A stretch of 64,000 nucleotides of DNA, from assembly GCA_963844625.1 (NCBI GenBank), contig CAWJPF010000019.1, positions 62,001 to 126,000 on the forward strand. The letters are read 5' to 3'. Shown here in pieces: positions 25,206-33,772 of the stretch. Each line of letters opens with the position of its first letter. The first letter of the stretch is position 1. The stretch is from Palsa-504 sp963844625 (GTDB taxonomy: Bacteria; Actinomycetota; Actinomycetes; Streptosporangiales; Streptosporangiaceae). A model generated the notes under the pieces. The model saw only the letters and a list, made by a program, of their open reading frames with translations. It was not told where the DNA came from and searched no databases. The position numbers and the translations under genes are program-made.

Positions 25206-25433
25206 CTAACCCGCGGCGGACGTGTCGGCGGGATGCTCGACCATGGCCACCACGCGGCTGGCCATGAACCGCGCGGTGCGGACCGGCGTCCCGGTCCTGG
25301 TCACCTCGCTGACCTCGATGACCCCGCGCCGGTTGGTGATCTCGACCCGGCGGCCGGCCCGGGTCGCCGTGATCTCGTAGGCTTGCGTTCCCTCGCCAGA
25401 GTCAATCACGACCTCAACGCGATCCCCCTTCAT
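25206..25433 (-). CDS. Conserved small hypothetical protein
   Basis: A 75-residue, probably beta-rich protein (alternating hydrophobic pattern: RVEVVIDSGEGTQAYEITAT, RRVEITNRRGVIEVSEVTR). The ATG at 25433 has an excellent AGGAGG. It lies 51 nt downstream of moeZ and just upstream of manA on the same strand. I know of similar short proteins beside moeZ in actinomycetes, but no function. Confidence 0.65.
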   Translation of the reverse strand: MKGDRVEVVIDSGEGTQAYEITATRAGRRVEITNRRGVIEVSEVTRTGTPVRTARFMASRVVAMVEHPADTSAAG

Positions 25434-25453
25434 GGGCGGACCTCCTGGCGCGG

Positions 25454-25486
25454 GAACGGGCGTCCGTTCGGTATAAAAATGATCTT
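25454..25486. other. Small hairpin with CCGTTCGG and A-rich stretch after moeZ
   Basis: GAACGG (25454-25459) pairs with CCGTTC (25464-25469) around a 4-nt loop. It is followed on the plus strand by GGTATAAAAATGATC. It belongs to the recurring CGTTCGG-A-rich element seen also near 4480 and 26690. Position: immediately beyond the moeZ stop. Function unknown. Confidence 0.45.
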
Positions 25487-26663
25487 AGTAAGTTGGCAGC
25501 GAGGGGTCTACCTGGCTGATCCAGGCCAGTACGCCGCCGCCCACGTGTACGGCGTCGGAGAAGCCGGCGTTCTTGACGATCGCCAGCGCCTCGGCCGACC
25601 GGGCACCGCTCTTGCAGTGCAGCACGATCCGCTTGTCCTGCGGCAGTTTCTCCAGGGCGGCGCCGGAGGTGAACTCGCCCTTCGGGATGAGCGTCGCGCC
25701 GGGGATGGACACGATCTCGTACTCGTTGGGCTCGCGGACGTCGACGAGGAAGATGTTGTCGCCCGCGTCCAGCATGGCGGCCAGGTCCTTGGCGCTGATC
25801 GTCGAGCCCGCGGCCGCCTCGGCCGCTTCCTCGGAGACCGCGCCGCAGAACGCCTCGTAGTCGATCAGCTCGGTAATCGTCGGGTTCTTGCCGCAGACCG
25901 CGCACTCGGGGTCCTTGCGCACGCGGACCGAGTGGTAGTCCATCTCGAGCGCGTCGTAGATCATCAGCCGCCCGGCCAGCGGCTCGCCGATCCCGGTGAT
26001 GAGCTTGATCGCCTCGTTGACCTGGATCGACCCGATCGAGGCGCAGAGCACGCCGAGCACGCCGCCCTCGGCGCAGGACGGAACCATCCCGGGCGGCGGC
26101 GGCTCGGGGTACAGGCAGCGGTAGCACGGGCCGTACTCGGCCCAGAACACGCTGGCCTGCCCGTCGAAGCGGTAGATCGAGCCCCACACGTACGGCTTGC
26201 CGAGCAGCACGCACGCGTCGTTGACCAGGTACCTGGTGGCGAAGTTGTCGGTGCCGTCCACGATCAGGTCGTAGTCGGCGAAGATCTCCATCGCGTTGTC
26301 GGAGTCCAGGTGCACGTCGTGCACGACCACGTTGACGAGCGGGTTGAGCTCGCGGATGCTGTCCCGGGCCGACTCGGCCTTCGGGCGGCCCACGTCGGAC
26401 TGGCCGTGGATGATCTGGCGCTGCAGGTTCGACTCGTCCACCACGTCGAAGTCGACGATGCCGAGCGTGCCGACGCCGGCCGCGGCCAGGTAGAGCAGCG
26501 CGGGCGAGCCGAGCCCGCCGGCCCCGACGCACAGCACCTTGGCGTTCTTCAGCCTCTTCTGCCCGGTCATCCCGACGTCCGGAATGATCAGGTGGCGCGA
26601 GTAGCGCCGTACCTCATCAACGGTCAGCTCAGCGGCGGGTTCCACCAGCGGCGGCAGCGACAC
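25485..26663 (-). CDS. moeZ: MoeZ-type adenylyltransferase/sulfurtransferase (ThiF-rhodanese)
   Basis: Activates the C-terminal glycine of sulfur-carrier proteins by adenylation, then transfers sulfur from its rhodanese domain. It serves molybdopterin and several thio-biosyntheses in actinomycetes. E1 domain: nucleotide motif VGAGGLGSPALLYLAAAGVG, RQIIHGQSDVG, zinc-site Cys pairs CYRCLYP and CAVCGK. Rhodanese domain from about residue 285 with the active-site loop HCKSGARS. The GTG at 26663 is chosen since GGAGAG precedes it and the family begins MSLPPLVEPAAELT; the open frame extends four codons further to a TTG. No other moa/moe genes are adjacent. Confidence 0.92.
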   Translation of the reverse strand: MSLPPLVEPAAELTVDEVRRYSRHLIIPDVGMTGQKRLKNAKVLCVGAGGLGSPALLYLAAAGVGTLGIVDFDVVDESNLQRQIIHGQSDVGRPKAESARDSIRELNPLVNVVVHDVHLDSDNAMEIFADYDLIVDGTDNFATRYLVNDACVLLGKPYVWGSIYRFDGQASVFWAEYGPCYRCLYPEPPPPGMVPSCAEGGVLGVLCASIGSIQVNEAIKLITGIGEPLAGRLMIYDALEMDYHSVRVRKDPECAVCGKNPTITELIDYEAFCGAVSEEAAEAAAGSTISAKDLAAMLDAGDNIFLVDVREPNEYEIVSIPGATLIPKGEFTSGAALEKLPQDKRIVLHCKSGARSAEALAIVKNAGFSDAVHVGGGVLAWISQVDPSLPTY

Positions 26664-26735
26664 GGTTCTCTCCAAAGATGAAAATCTTTTTTTACCGAAC
26701 GATCCGGGCTTTCACCTTCCCGGCATCTGCCACGA

Positions 26736-27719
26736 TCAACCGGCGCGAGTGAGCGGGAATTCCCGCGCCGGGCCGGGCTGGGCGCTGCCGGCCGCGGCCC
26801 CGGTCGATGGCGCGAGGAGGACGCCGATCTCGGCCGCGACCAGGTGCGGATGCTCCATGTGCGCGAGGTGACCGGTGCGCGGCATGACCACGATCCGGGC
26901 GTTTTTGAACGCGTGTACGGCCCGGCTGGCGTTCCTGGCATCGACCACGCGGTCGTCGGCGCCGTAGATGACCAGGGCGGGTGCGCGGACGCGGGCCGCT
27001 TCGCGCCAGGCCGACGCGCGGCCGACCCGGAGGAACTCGGCCGTCAGCGCCCGGGCGCTCCCCATCAGGGCGGCGGGCGGGTAGTCCAGGGCGTCGCGGC
27101 GGGTGAGTTCGGCGACCTCGGCGGCAAACCGTTCCGGCGCGAGTCGCCCGGGGTCGCTGTAGCAGGTGTTGATGACGTTGGCGACGCGGCGTTCGGGGGG
27201 CAGCAGGCGGTACTGCCGGATCAGCCGGAGGCCGACCCACGGCAGGCTCATCACCGGGAAGCTCAGCAGGTCCCTTCTCGGCCGGAGGTCGGGCAGGGCC
27301 GGGGAGATCAGGGTGAGCGTCCTTACGAGTTCGGGGCGGGTGGCTGCGACCTTCACGCAGGCGCCGCCGCTCAGGGAGTTGCCCATCAGGTGCACCGGGC
27401 CGCGGGCGCGGCGCTCGATCAAGGTGGCGATCGTCTGGGCCTGGGCGGCGATCGAGTAACGGCCGTCGGGGCGGGGCGGGGAATCGCCGAAACCGGGCAG
27501 GTCGAGCGCGTCGCAGTCGAGGCGGGGCCGGAGCACGTCCATCAGGTCGGTCCAGTTCCGCGAGGAGCCCTCGAGGCCGTGCACGCACAGTGCTGGCTCG
27601 GAAAGGGCGGGGTCGGCGCTGGCTTCGCCCGGTGGCACGCTGCGGACATAGACCTGGTGGTCGCCAAGCGAGATCAGCCGTCCCGGCCAGTGCGGGATGG
27701 GTATGGTGCTGTCGGTCAC
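26736..27719 (-). CDS. Alpha/beta hydrolase
   Basis: A 327-residue alpha/beta-hydrolase. The nucleophile elbow is MGNSLSGGA (GNSLSGG, Ser about 122), with oxyanion-loop HGLEGSSRNW, acid in VIYGADDRVVDAR and catalytic His in RTGHLAHMEHPH. It resembles epoxide-hydrolase/lipase-like members; substrate unknown. The GTG at 27719 overlaps the ku stop (GTGA), so it is translationally coupled to ku. The association of a hydrolase with Ku is unusual and may be only positional. Confidence 0.82.
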   Translation of the reverse strand: MTDSTIPIPHWPGRLISLGDHQVYVRSVPPGEASADPALSEPALCVHGLEGSSRNWTDLMDVLRPRLDCDALDLPGFGDSPPRPDGRYSIAAQAQTIATLIERRARGPVHLMGNSLSGGACVKVAATRPELVRTLTLISPALPDLRPRRDLLSFPVMSLPWVGLRLIRQYRLLPPERRVANVINTCYSDPGRLAPERFAAEVAELTRRDALDYPPAALMGSARALTAEFLRVGRASAWREAARVRAPALVIYGADDRVVDARNASRAVHAFKNARIVVMPRTGHLAHMEHPHLVAAEIGVLLAPSTGAAAGSAQPGPAREFPLTRAG

Positions 27720-28624
27720 GCGCTGGCCTTGCCTCGCGTCCCGGTTTTGGGCTTGGCTTTGCTGTCCGCCTTGGCGTCCGCCTTGCTGGCCGCCTTGGCG
27801 GGCGCCTTCGCGCGGGTGCGGGGCTTGGGGGCGGCCTCGCCGCGCTCGTTCTTCAGCGCCGCCACGCTGGCCCGCAGGATCTCGGTCAGGTCGGCGGGCT
27901 GCTTCTTGGGTTCGGGCGCCTCCAGGCCGGCCGGGCGGACGACGTCGTTGCCTTCGACCTTGGCCTGGACCACGGCTTCGAGCGCCTCGCGGTAGGCGTC
28001 GTGGTACTGATCGGGCTCGAAGTCCTCCGTCATCGTGTCGATGAGCGACTCGGCCATCTTCAGCTCCTGCGACCGGACCTCGATGTCCTCGTCCAGGAAG
28101 GCGAAGTCGGGCTTGCGTACCTCGTCGGGCCACAGCAGGGTCTCCAGGGTAATGACGCCCTCGCGGACCCGCAGCGCGGCCAGCGCCTCGCGCTGGCGCA
28201 GCGCGACCTTGGCCACGGCCACCTTCCCCGACTTCTCCAGCGCGTCCCGGAACAGCACGTAGGCCCGGACGCCGGTCTGGTCGGGTTCGGTGTAGTAGCT
28301 CTTGGCCGCGAAAATCGGCTCCACCTGATCGGCCGGCGCGAAGTGCAGCACCTCGATCCGGTGGGCGGTCACCAGCGGCAGGTCGGCCAGGTCCTCATCG
28401 GTCAGCACCACCATGTCACCGGTGGGCAGCTCGTAGCCCTTGGCGATGTCGGCGTACGGGACTTCCTCCCCGTCCAGCGTGCACACCCGGCGGAACTGGA
28501 TCCGGGCGCCGTCCTTGCGGTGCACCTGGCGGAAGGTGATGTCCCGCTGCTCCGTCGCGGCGTAGAGCTTCACCGGGATCACGACCAGGCCAAAGGAGAT
28601 CGCGCCTGCCCATATGCTGCGCAT
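27716..28624 (-). CDS. ku: Non-homologous end-joining protein Ku
   Basis: Bacterial Ku, a homodimeric DNA end-binding protein that recruits LigD. The N-terminus MRSIWAGAISFGLVVIPVKLYAATE is diagnostic; the core includes VEVLHF-like IEVLHFAPADQVEP and ALRVREGVITLETLLWPDEVR. The C-terminus is a Lys/Ala-rich tail (about residues 265-302, AKAPAKAASKADAKADSK) of the extended actinobacterial type that binds DNA. The ATG at 28624 is taken because AGGTG precedes it and the family starts here. No ligD lies nearby in the window. Confidence 0.95.
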   Translation of the reverse strand: MRSIWAGAISFGLVVIPVKLYAATEQRDITFRQVHRKDGARIQFRRVCTLDGEEVPYADIAKGYELPTGDMVVLTDEDLADLPLVTAHRIEVLHFAPADQVEPIFAAKSYYTEPDQTGVRAYVLFRDALEKSGKVAVAKVALRQREALAALRVREGVITLETLLWPDEVRKPDFAFLDEDIEVRSQELKMAESLIDTMTEDFEPDQYHDAYREALEAVVQAKVEGNDVVRPAGLEAPEPKKQPADLTEILRASVAALKNERGEAAPKPRTRAKAPAKAASKADAKADSKAKPKTGTRGKASA

Positions 28625-28813
28625 GGTCTTCACCTACCCCGGTTGGCCACCCGCTGATACATCATGCGTTGCCCTAATTCTCATAATCGACAATACATTC
28701 GAGCGGACTTAGGGCTAACGTGGGTGGATTTAGCCCAACTCTGGTAGAGAGCTTAGCCGCGGCTGAGATGATGGCCAGGCAGCGGCTCAAAGTTCGGAGG
28801 GGGACGGAGAGAA

Positions 28814-30400
28814 ATGAGCGCTTTCGATGTAGTCGTGCTCGGCGGCGGGACCGCGGGCCTGCACGTCGCCACGGAGGTGGCAGGCGCCGGCAAGTCGGTC
28901 GCTCTCGTCGAGGCGGGCCTGATCGGCGGCGAGTCCCCGTATCTGGCGTGCCTGCCGTCGAACTCCCTGCTGCTTTCCGCGGCCCGTGGCGAGACCTGGG
29001 AAGACGCGGTGTCCCGCCGGAACGAGGTCACGGGCGGCCTGGACGATTCCGCCCCGGCGCGCCGGCTGGCCAGCGCGGGCGTGACGGTGATCCGCGGCAC
29101 CGGCCGGATCGCGAGCCCGGGCCGGGTGCAGGTGACGCTGGCCGACGGCGAGGAGTTGCTGACCTACTCGGACCTGGTCATCGCGACCGGCTGCGAGCCG
29201 GTCGCACCGCCGATCGAGGGCCTGTCCGATATCCCGGCGTGGACCACCGCGGAGAGCCTGTGCTCCCCCGACCTGCCCCGGCGGCTCATCGTGCTCGGCG
29301 GGGGGTCCGCCGGATGTGAGCTGACGCAGATCTACGCCTCGTTCGGCTCGCAGGTGACGCTGGTCGAAGCGGAGCCCGCGCTGCTGCCCGGGGAGCCCGC
29401 CTTCGCCGGGGAGATCCTGGCCGCGGCCCTGCGCCGGGCCGGCGCCGAGATCTACCTCGGCTCACGCGCCACCAAGGCGGAACGCACGCCGGAAGGCCTC
29501 ACGCTCGCGCTGGCCGACGGCACGCGGATCGACGCCGACCGGCTGCTGCTCGCCTCGGGCCGGCGCCCCAGGCTCAGCGGCCTCGGCCTCGACGCCCTCG
29601 GTATCGCCGTCCCCCCCGGCCTGGCGCTGCCGACGACCACCATGTGCCGGGTTCCGGGGGCTAATGGCGTCTGGGGGGCGGGGGATGTCACCGGCATCAC
29701 GCATACTCACGCCAGCCACTACCAGGCCAGGGTGGTCGCCGCGAACATCCTCGGCCAGCGCTGGGAAGCCGATTACAGCGCCATCCCGCGCTGCGTCTTC
29801 ACCACGCCGTCGGTCTTCGCCGTGGGGATCGCGCCCGTCACGGCCATCGCGGCCGGGGACGCTCAGGACGCTCAGGACGAAGCCGCCGGAGTTCCCGGCG
29901 GAAGCGGGACGGACGCCGGGCCCGACCGTGGGCTGATCACGGCGCGGGCCGACCTCGGCGCTACCGCCCGGGCCCATCTCGGTCAAGACGAACTCGGCTG
30001 CCTGGAGCTCTACGCGGACGCCGAGACCGGGGTGCTGGCCGGAGCGGTCGCGGTGGGGCCGGACGCGGCCAGCTGGATGGGCGAGGTTACCCTCGCCATC
30101 AAGGCCAAGATCCCGGTGACGGTCCTGGCCGACGTGGTGCATGCCTTCCCGACCTACGGGGAAGCACTGGAAACGGCACTGCGGGAGCTGGCGCGAACCG
30201 GGGCCGCCGATCAGGAGAGAGGGATCAGGCCGTTGAGCGAACCGGACATAGAGACGCCCGAGGACGATGCCATCGAACAGCGGCAGGACGTCTTCGAGGA
30301 CGAGGGGCTGACCAGGATCGAGGTTCCGCTCGAGGCCAACGAGGCCGATGCGGTGGAACAGGAGCTTGCCGTCGGCTTCGACGATGACGACTACCGCTGA
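28814..30400 (+). CDS. Mercuric-reductase-like flavoprotein with acidic C-terminal extension
   Basis: A pyridine nucleotide-disulfide oxidoreductase: FAD motif VVLGGGTAGLHVA, NAD motif LIVLGGGSAGCELTQIYASFG, second FAD segment VWGAGDVTG, dimer-interface HAFPTYGEAL. The redox-active disulfide is incomplete: the usual CxxxxC reads SPYLAC, so the first Cys is Ser41 while Cys46 remains. Disulfide reduction is therefore unlikely. From residue 474 (a TTG with AGGAGAGAGG upstream) an acidic segment follows, ending VEQELAVGFDDDDYR. It looks like a separate short actinobacterial protein fused in frame. ATG start behind GGAGAG. A TetR gene follows 62 nt later. Confidence 0.8.
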   Translation: MSAFDVVVLGGGTAGLHVATEVAGAGKSVALVEAGLIGGESPYLACLPSNSLLLSAARGETWEDAVSRRNEVTGGLDDSAPARRLASAGVTVIRGTGRIASPGRVQVTLADGEELLTYSDLVIATGCEPVAPPIEGLSDIPAWTTAESLCSPDLPRRLIVLGGGSAGCELTQIYASFGSQVTLVEAEPALLPGEPAFAGEILAAALRRAGAEIYLGSRATKAERTPEGLTLALADGTRIDADRLLLASGRRPRLSGLGLDALGIAVPPGLALPTTTMCRVPGANGVWGAGDVTGITHTHASHYQARVVAANILGQRWEADYSAIPRCVFTTPSVFAVGIAPVTAIAAGDAQDAQDEAAGVPGGSGTDAGPDRGLITARADLGATARAHLGQDELGCLELYADAETGVLAGAVAVGPDAASWMGEVTLAIKAKIPVTVLADVVHAFPTYGEALETALRELARTGAADQERGIRPLSEPDIETPEDDAIEQRQDVFEDEGLTRIEVPLEANEADAVEQELAVGFDDDDYR

Positions 30401-30462
30401 ACGCGGCCTAGTATGAGTGCGAGCGAGGAAAAGTAGCCGTTCGCAACTTCGGAGACCGAACA

Positions 30463-31131
30463 TTGACTGCAACGTCCGACGCACGGCCACGCAGCAACAG
30501 GCTGCCACGGCATGAACGGCGGCGGCAGCTACTGGACGCGGCGCTTGAGGTGTTCGTATCCCAGGGTTACCACGCCGCCGCCATGGACGAGATCGCCGAA
30601 CGCGCAGGCGTCAGCAAACCCGTGCTTTACCAGCACTTCCCGGGCAAGCTCGACCTGTACCTGGCCCTGCTCGACGAGAGCGTGGACACCCTGCTGGACA
30701 ACTTGCGCGCCGCGATCCGCTCCAACGCGGACCCCAAGCAGCGGGTCGCCGCGACCTTCGGCGCCTACTTCGAATACGTGGGCGGCGAAGGCGAGGCGTA
30801 CCGGCTGGTCTTCGAGTCCGACCTGTCCAACGAGACGGCCGTCCGCGACCGGCTCGGCCGGGTCCAGCTCGAGTGCGCCGCGATGGTCGGCCAGGCGGTC
30901 AGCGAAGACACCGGGCTGTCCGAAGGCGAGGCGCACCTGCTGAGCGTGGGGCTGGTCGGCATGGCCCAGGTCACCGCGAGGTACTGGCTCGGCAGCCGCG
31001 ACCATATCCCCAGGGAAGCGGCCGAGCAGCTCGTGGCCAGGCTCGCCTGGCGCGGCATCAGCGGCTGGCCCCGCAGCGAGAGCGCCGAGCACCCCGGGGC
31101 CGACACCCCGGCCCGCAGTACCAAGCACTGA
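30463..31131 (+). CDS. TetR-family transcriptional regulator
   Basis: A 222-residue regulator starting at TTG 30463 (GGAGA upstream). The DNA-binding domain lies at residues 15-65 with the helix-turn-helix MDEIAERAGVSKPVLYQHFPGKLDLY; the ligand domain is helical and ends in a charged Ser/Arg tail. It lies between the flavoprotein and the DUF3107 gene, the usual actinomycete order. The target is unknown. Confidence 0.88.
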   Translation: MTATSDARPRSNRLPRHERRRQLLDAALEVFVSQGYHAAAMDEIAERAGVSKPVLYQHFPGKLDLYLALLDESVDTLLDNLRAAIRSNADPKQRVAATFGAYFEYVGGEGEAYRLVFESDLSNETAVRDRLGRVQLECAAMVGQAVSEDTGLSEGEAHLLSVGLVGMAQVTARYWLGSRDHIPREAAEQLVARLAWRGISGWPRSESAEHPGADTPARSTKH

Positions 31132-31205
31132 GCATCAACGCAGGTTGTCGACGCAGTACGGTCGACGCAGGATCTAGCAGCTGGCCCGGGCATGACAGGA
31201 GCGCC

Positions 31206-31436
31206 GTGGAAGTCAAGATCGGAATTCATTCCGTCCCGCGTGAACTGGTGGTGGAGACCGACACCTCCGCGGACGAGCTCGAGCGCGACCTGTCCGCGGC
31301 GCTGACCGGAGACCATTCCGTCTTCGCGCTGTCCGTCAGCAAGGGCGGCAAGGTGCTGGTGCCCGCCGACAAGATCGCCTACGTGGAATTCGGCGCGCCG
31401 GAAGCGCGCCGGGTAGGTTTCGGCAGCATCTCCTGA
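31206..31436 (+). CDS. DUF3107 family protein
   Basis: A 76-residue protein: MEVKIGIHSVPRELVVETD, then an acidic helix and GGKVLVPADKIAYVEFG, ending RRVGFGSIS. These are the hallmarks of the actinobacterial DUF3107 family (ATP-binding-annotated in places, function unknown). The GTG at 31206 has AGGAG at good distance; the longer open frame upstream is not coding. It lies downstream of TetR as in other actinomycetes. Confidence 0.88.
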   Translation: MEVKIGIHSVPRELVVETDTSADELERDLSAALTGDHSVFALSVSKGGKVLVPADKIAYVEFGAPEARRVGFGSIS

Positions 31437-31958
31437 CGCAGGCCGCGAGCTGAGGCCGGGCGCGGCCCGCCGGAGCGCGGCCCGCCGGAGCGCGGCCCGC
31501 CGGAGCGCGGCCCGCCGGAGCGGAATGAAACTGGGCTTTCAGCACGCCAGGACGTAGTGGAACCCCGGTTTCATGACATGGCGATGCGGCTGAGGAGGCT
31601 CGCCGGCCGCACGGCTGTTCTGGGTGTGCCTGCCTGGCCGCAGTGTCCGGTCCTGGTACACTTAGTGACGACTGGCCAATGGAATGACGTAACCAACGGT
31701 CGTGTTACATAGTCAGCTGCTGTTTATGCTGAGCGCCGTTTCTGTTAGGCACGGCGCCTGGCGTCCCGGGGGGGTTACCCGAGCGAATAGCAGCGTCCCG
31801 ACAGTGGTAGCGGGCTCCCTGGCTGGGTGCGGCGGGTGGGTGTAGATGCCCTAAGCCGGCCACTAGGTAGCAGCTCGCATCGAGGCGGGGTCGCTGCGGG
31901 CAGCGTAGCGACATGACCGGGCCGGACCCGCAAGAGCTGGGGAGGGCCGTAATGAAGG
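31437..31958 (+). other. Long leader region upstream of the DEAD-box helicase
   Basis: About 520 bases without a standard gene. It holds a 15-nt minisatellite (31460-31519), two possible -10 boxes on the plus strand (TACACT near 31658, TATGCT near 31727), and several GC-rich stem-forming segments between 31740 and 31930. A long structured 5' untranslated region would fit a DEAD-box helicase gene, many of which are autoregulated through their leaders. I recognise no known RNA family here. Confidence 0.4.
31460..31519. repeat. 15-nt tandem repeat, 4 perfect copies, noncoding
   Basis: GCGCGGCCCGCCGGA is repeated four times without mismatch in the intergenic region after DUF3107. As this DNA is not coding, the 15-nt period cannot be due to protein selection. 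Confidence 0.95.
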
Positions 31959-31987
31959 ATGGAACCCCTGACAACTCAAATTTTTAG
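31952..31987 (+). CDS. Candidate 11-codon upstream ORF overlapping the helicase start
   Basis: The best ribosome-binding site (GGGGAGGG at 31940-31947) is placed for the ATG at 31952, not for the helicase ATG at 31959. The 31952 frame encodes MKDGTPDNSNF and stops at 31987, overlapping the first ten helicase codons in another frame. It may be a translational leader coupling or limiting helicase synthesis. No independent evidence. Confidence 0.3.
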   Translation: MKDGTPDNSNF

Positions 31988-33689
31988 CGGGGATACGACG
32001 GAGCCGGAGGCTTCGGAGCCCGGCTCCGTGACGGCTCTTCCGAGCGCCGGAACCGGAGACGACGCCCCGCCCGTCATCGGCGGCGGCGATACCCACGCGG
32101 TCCCGTTCCGCGATTTCAGCATCAGCGATGAGATCTGCCGCGGCCTGGAGGCGGCGGGCATCTTCACCACCTTTCCCATTCAGGCGCTTACCCTGCCGCT
32201 GGCGCTGCGCGGGCAGGACATCATCGGGCAGGCGAGGACCGGCACCGGCAAGACCCTCGCCTTCGGCATCCCGCTTCTTGAGCTGGTCCAGGACGGGCCG
32301 ACGGGTGCGCCGAAGGCCCTCGTCGTCGTGCCGACCAGGGAACTGGCGATCCAGGTCGCCGATGACCTGCGCACCGCGGCGATCAACCTCCACACCCGGG
32401 TCCTCACCGTTTACGGCGGCCGGGCCTACGAGCCGCAGATCGATGCGCTGACGGCCGGCGTCAACATCGTCGTCGGTACCCCCGGACGGCTGCTTGACCT
32501 GGCCGAGCGCCGCCACCTTGACCTGAGCGCGGTCCGGGCCCTGGTACTCGACGAGGCCGACAAGATGCTCGACCTCGGCTTCCTGCCCGACGTGGAGCGG
32601 ATCGTCCGGCTCACCCCGGACAGCCGCCAGACGATGCTGTTCTCCGCGACCATGCCCGGGGACGTCGTCACGCTCGCCCGCCGTCACATGCGGCGCCCGA
32701 CCAACATCAGGGCCGAAGGTCATGACGAGCCCGCGCCGGCGCCCAGTACCGCGCAGCACGTGTTCCGGGCGCACCAGATGGACAAGATCGAAGTGCTGGC
32801 CCGGGTCCTGCAGGCCAGGGACCGCGGCTTGACCATGGTGTTCTGCCAGACCAAGCGGGCCGCCGATCAGGTCGCCAGCGCGCTGGAAACCAGAGGCTTC
32901 GCGGTGGCGACCGTGCACGGCGACCTGGGCCAGGGCCAGCGGGAGCGGGCGCTCCGCGCGTTCCGCAGCGGCAAGGTCGACGTGCTTACCGCCACCGAGG
33001 TCGCGGCCCGCGGGCTGGACGTGGACGACGTCACCCACGTGGTGAACTACGAATGCCCGGACGACGAAAAGACCTACGTGCACCGCATCGGCCGGACCGG
33101 GCGAGCCGGGCGGCCCGGTGTCGCGATCACGTTCGTCGACTGGCGGGACATGCACCGCTGGAAGCTCATCAACGACGCGCTGGGGCTGGGCAAGCCAGAG
33201 CCGGAGGAGACGTACTCCACCTCCGAGCACCTGTTCACCCAGCTGGACATTCCGCGCGGCGCCACCGGAACGCTCCCCCGCGCCATGCGAGGCCGAGCCG
33301 GCCTGGAGGCCGAGGCGGTAGAGGATATCGGCGAAACCGGCAAGATCCGCTCGCCGAGGCCCGGCCGCGGGCGAGGCTCGGCGGGTCAGGGCGGGTCCGG
33401 TCGGGGCGGGTCCGGACAGAGCGGGTCCGGACAGAGCGGGTCCGGACGGAGCCGGAACGGCGGGAGCAGCGGCGGGCCCAGTGGCGGGCAGAGTCGCGGC
33501 GGCTCCGGTCAGGCCCGGAAGACCTCTGCGGCGGGACGCGAAGCCGGTGACGGCACCGGCGGCGCGGCCAGGAGCACGCGGCGCCGCCGGACCAGGGCCG
33601 GACGCGAGCTGGGCTCCGCGGAGAACCGGCCAGCGGAAAGCGGGCCCCAGGAAACCCAGCCCCAGGAAAGCCGGCGCAAAGCCTCCTGA
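31959..33689 (+). CDS. DEAD-box ATP-dependent RNA helicase
   Basis: A 576-residue helicase with all core motifs: Q-motif TTFPIQALTLPLAL, motif I ARTGTGKT, Ia PTRELAIQ, Ib TPGR, II VLDEADKM, III SATMP, IV VFCQTK, V ATEVAARGLDV, VI HRIGRTGRAG. The C-terminal 140 residues are disordered and rich in Gly, Ser, Arg and Gln, with GSGQS repeats from a 15-nt tandem array, typical of cold-shock/ribosome-associated helicases. The start is uncertain: ATG 31959 has weak spacing and GTG 32028 is another option. Likely role: RNA remodelling in ribosome biogenesis or decay. Confidence 0.92.
   Translation: MEPLTTQIFSGDTTEPEASEPGSVTALPSAGTGDDAPPVIGGGDTHAVPFRDFSISDEICRGLEAAGIFTTFPIQALTLPLALRGQDIIGQARTGTGKTLAFGIPLLELVQDGPTGAPKALVVVPTRELAIQVADDLRTAAINLHTRVLTVYGGRAYEPQIDALTAGVNIVVGTPGRLLDLAERRHLDLSAVRALVLDEADKMLDLGFLPDVERIVRLTPDSRQTMLFSATMPGDVVTLARRHMRRPTNIRAEGHDEPAPAPSTAQHVFRAHQMDKIEVLARVLQARDRGLTMVFCQTKRAADQVASALETRGFAVATVHGDLGQGQRERALRAFRSGKVDVLTATEVAARGLDVDDVTHVVNYECPDDEKTYVHRIGRTGRAGRPGVAITFVDWRDMHRWKLINDALGLGKPEPEETYSTSEHLFTQLDIPRGATGTLPRAMRGRAGLEAEAVEDIGETGKIRSPRPGRGRGSAGQGGSGRGGSGQSGSGQSGSGRSRNGGSSGGPSGGQSRGGSGQARKTSAAGREAGDGTGGAARSTRRRRTRAGRELGSAENRPAESGPQETQPQESRRKAS
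33391..33450 (+). repeat. 15-nt tandem repeat, 4 copies, in the helicase tail
   Basis: The unit GCGGGTCCGGACAGA with minor variation encodes repeated SG-rich pentapeptides in the disordered C-terminal tail. Confidence 0.85.
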
Positions 33690-33772
33690 TCAGCGTATTC
33701 CCGGCTGGCTGAGACCGTCTCCCGAGCGACCGCGGAGGTTTTGTTCAACGTCGCCAGGTAAGGTTCGCCACT

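Noticed and set aside
24903..26681. 592-codon plus-strand frame across manA and moeZ
   Set aside because: Antisense to moeZ, whose motifs are complete; the composition is shadow-like (Val/His/Asp/Arg-rich).
26844..28657. Plus-strand frames opposite the hydrolase and ku
   Set aside because: Both minus-strand genes have intact catalytic or diagnostic motifs; the plus frames have none.
31863..33230. Minus-strand frame opposite the DEAD-box helicase
   Set aside because: Helicase motifs on the plus strand are complete; the minus frame is a GC shadow.
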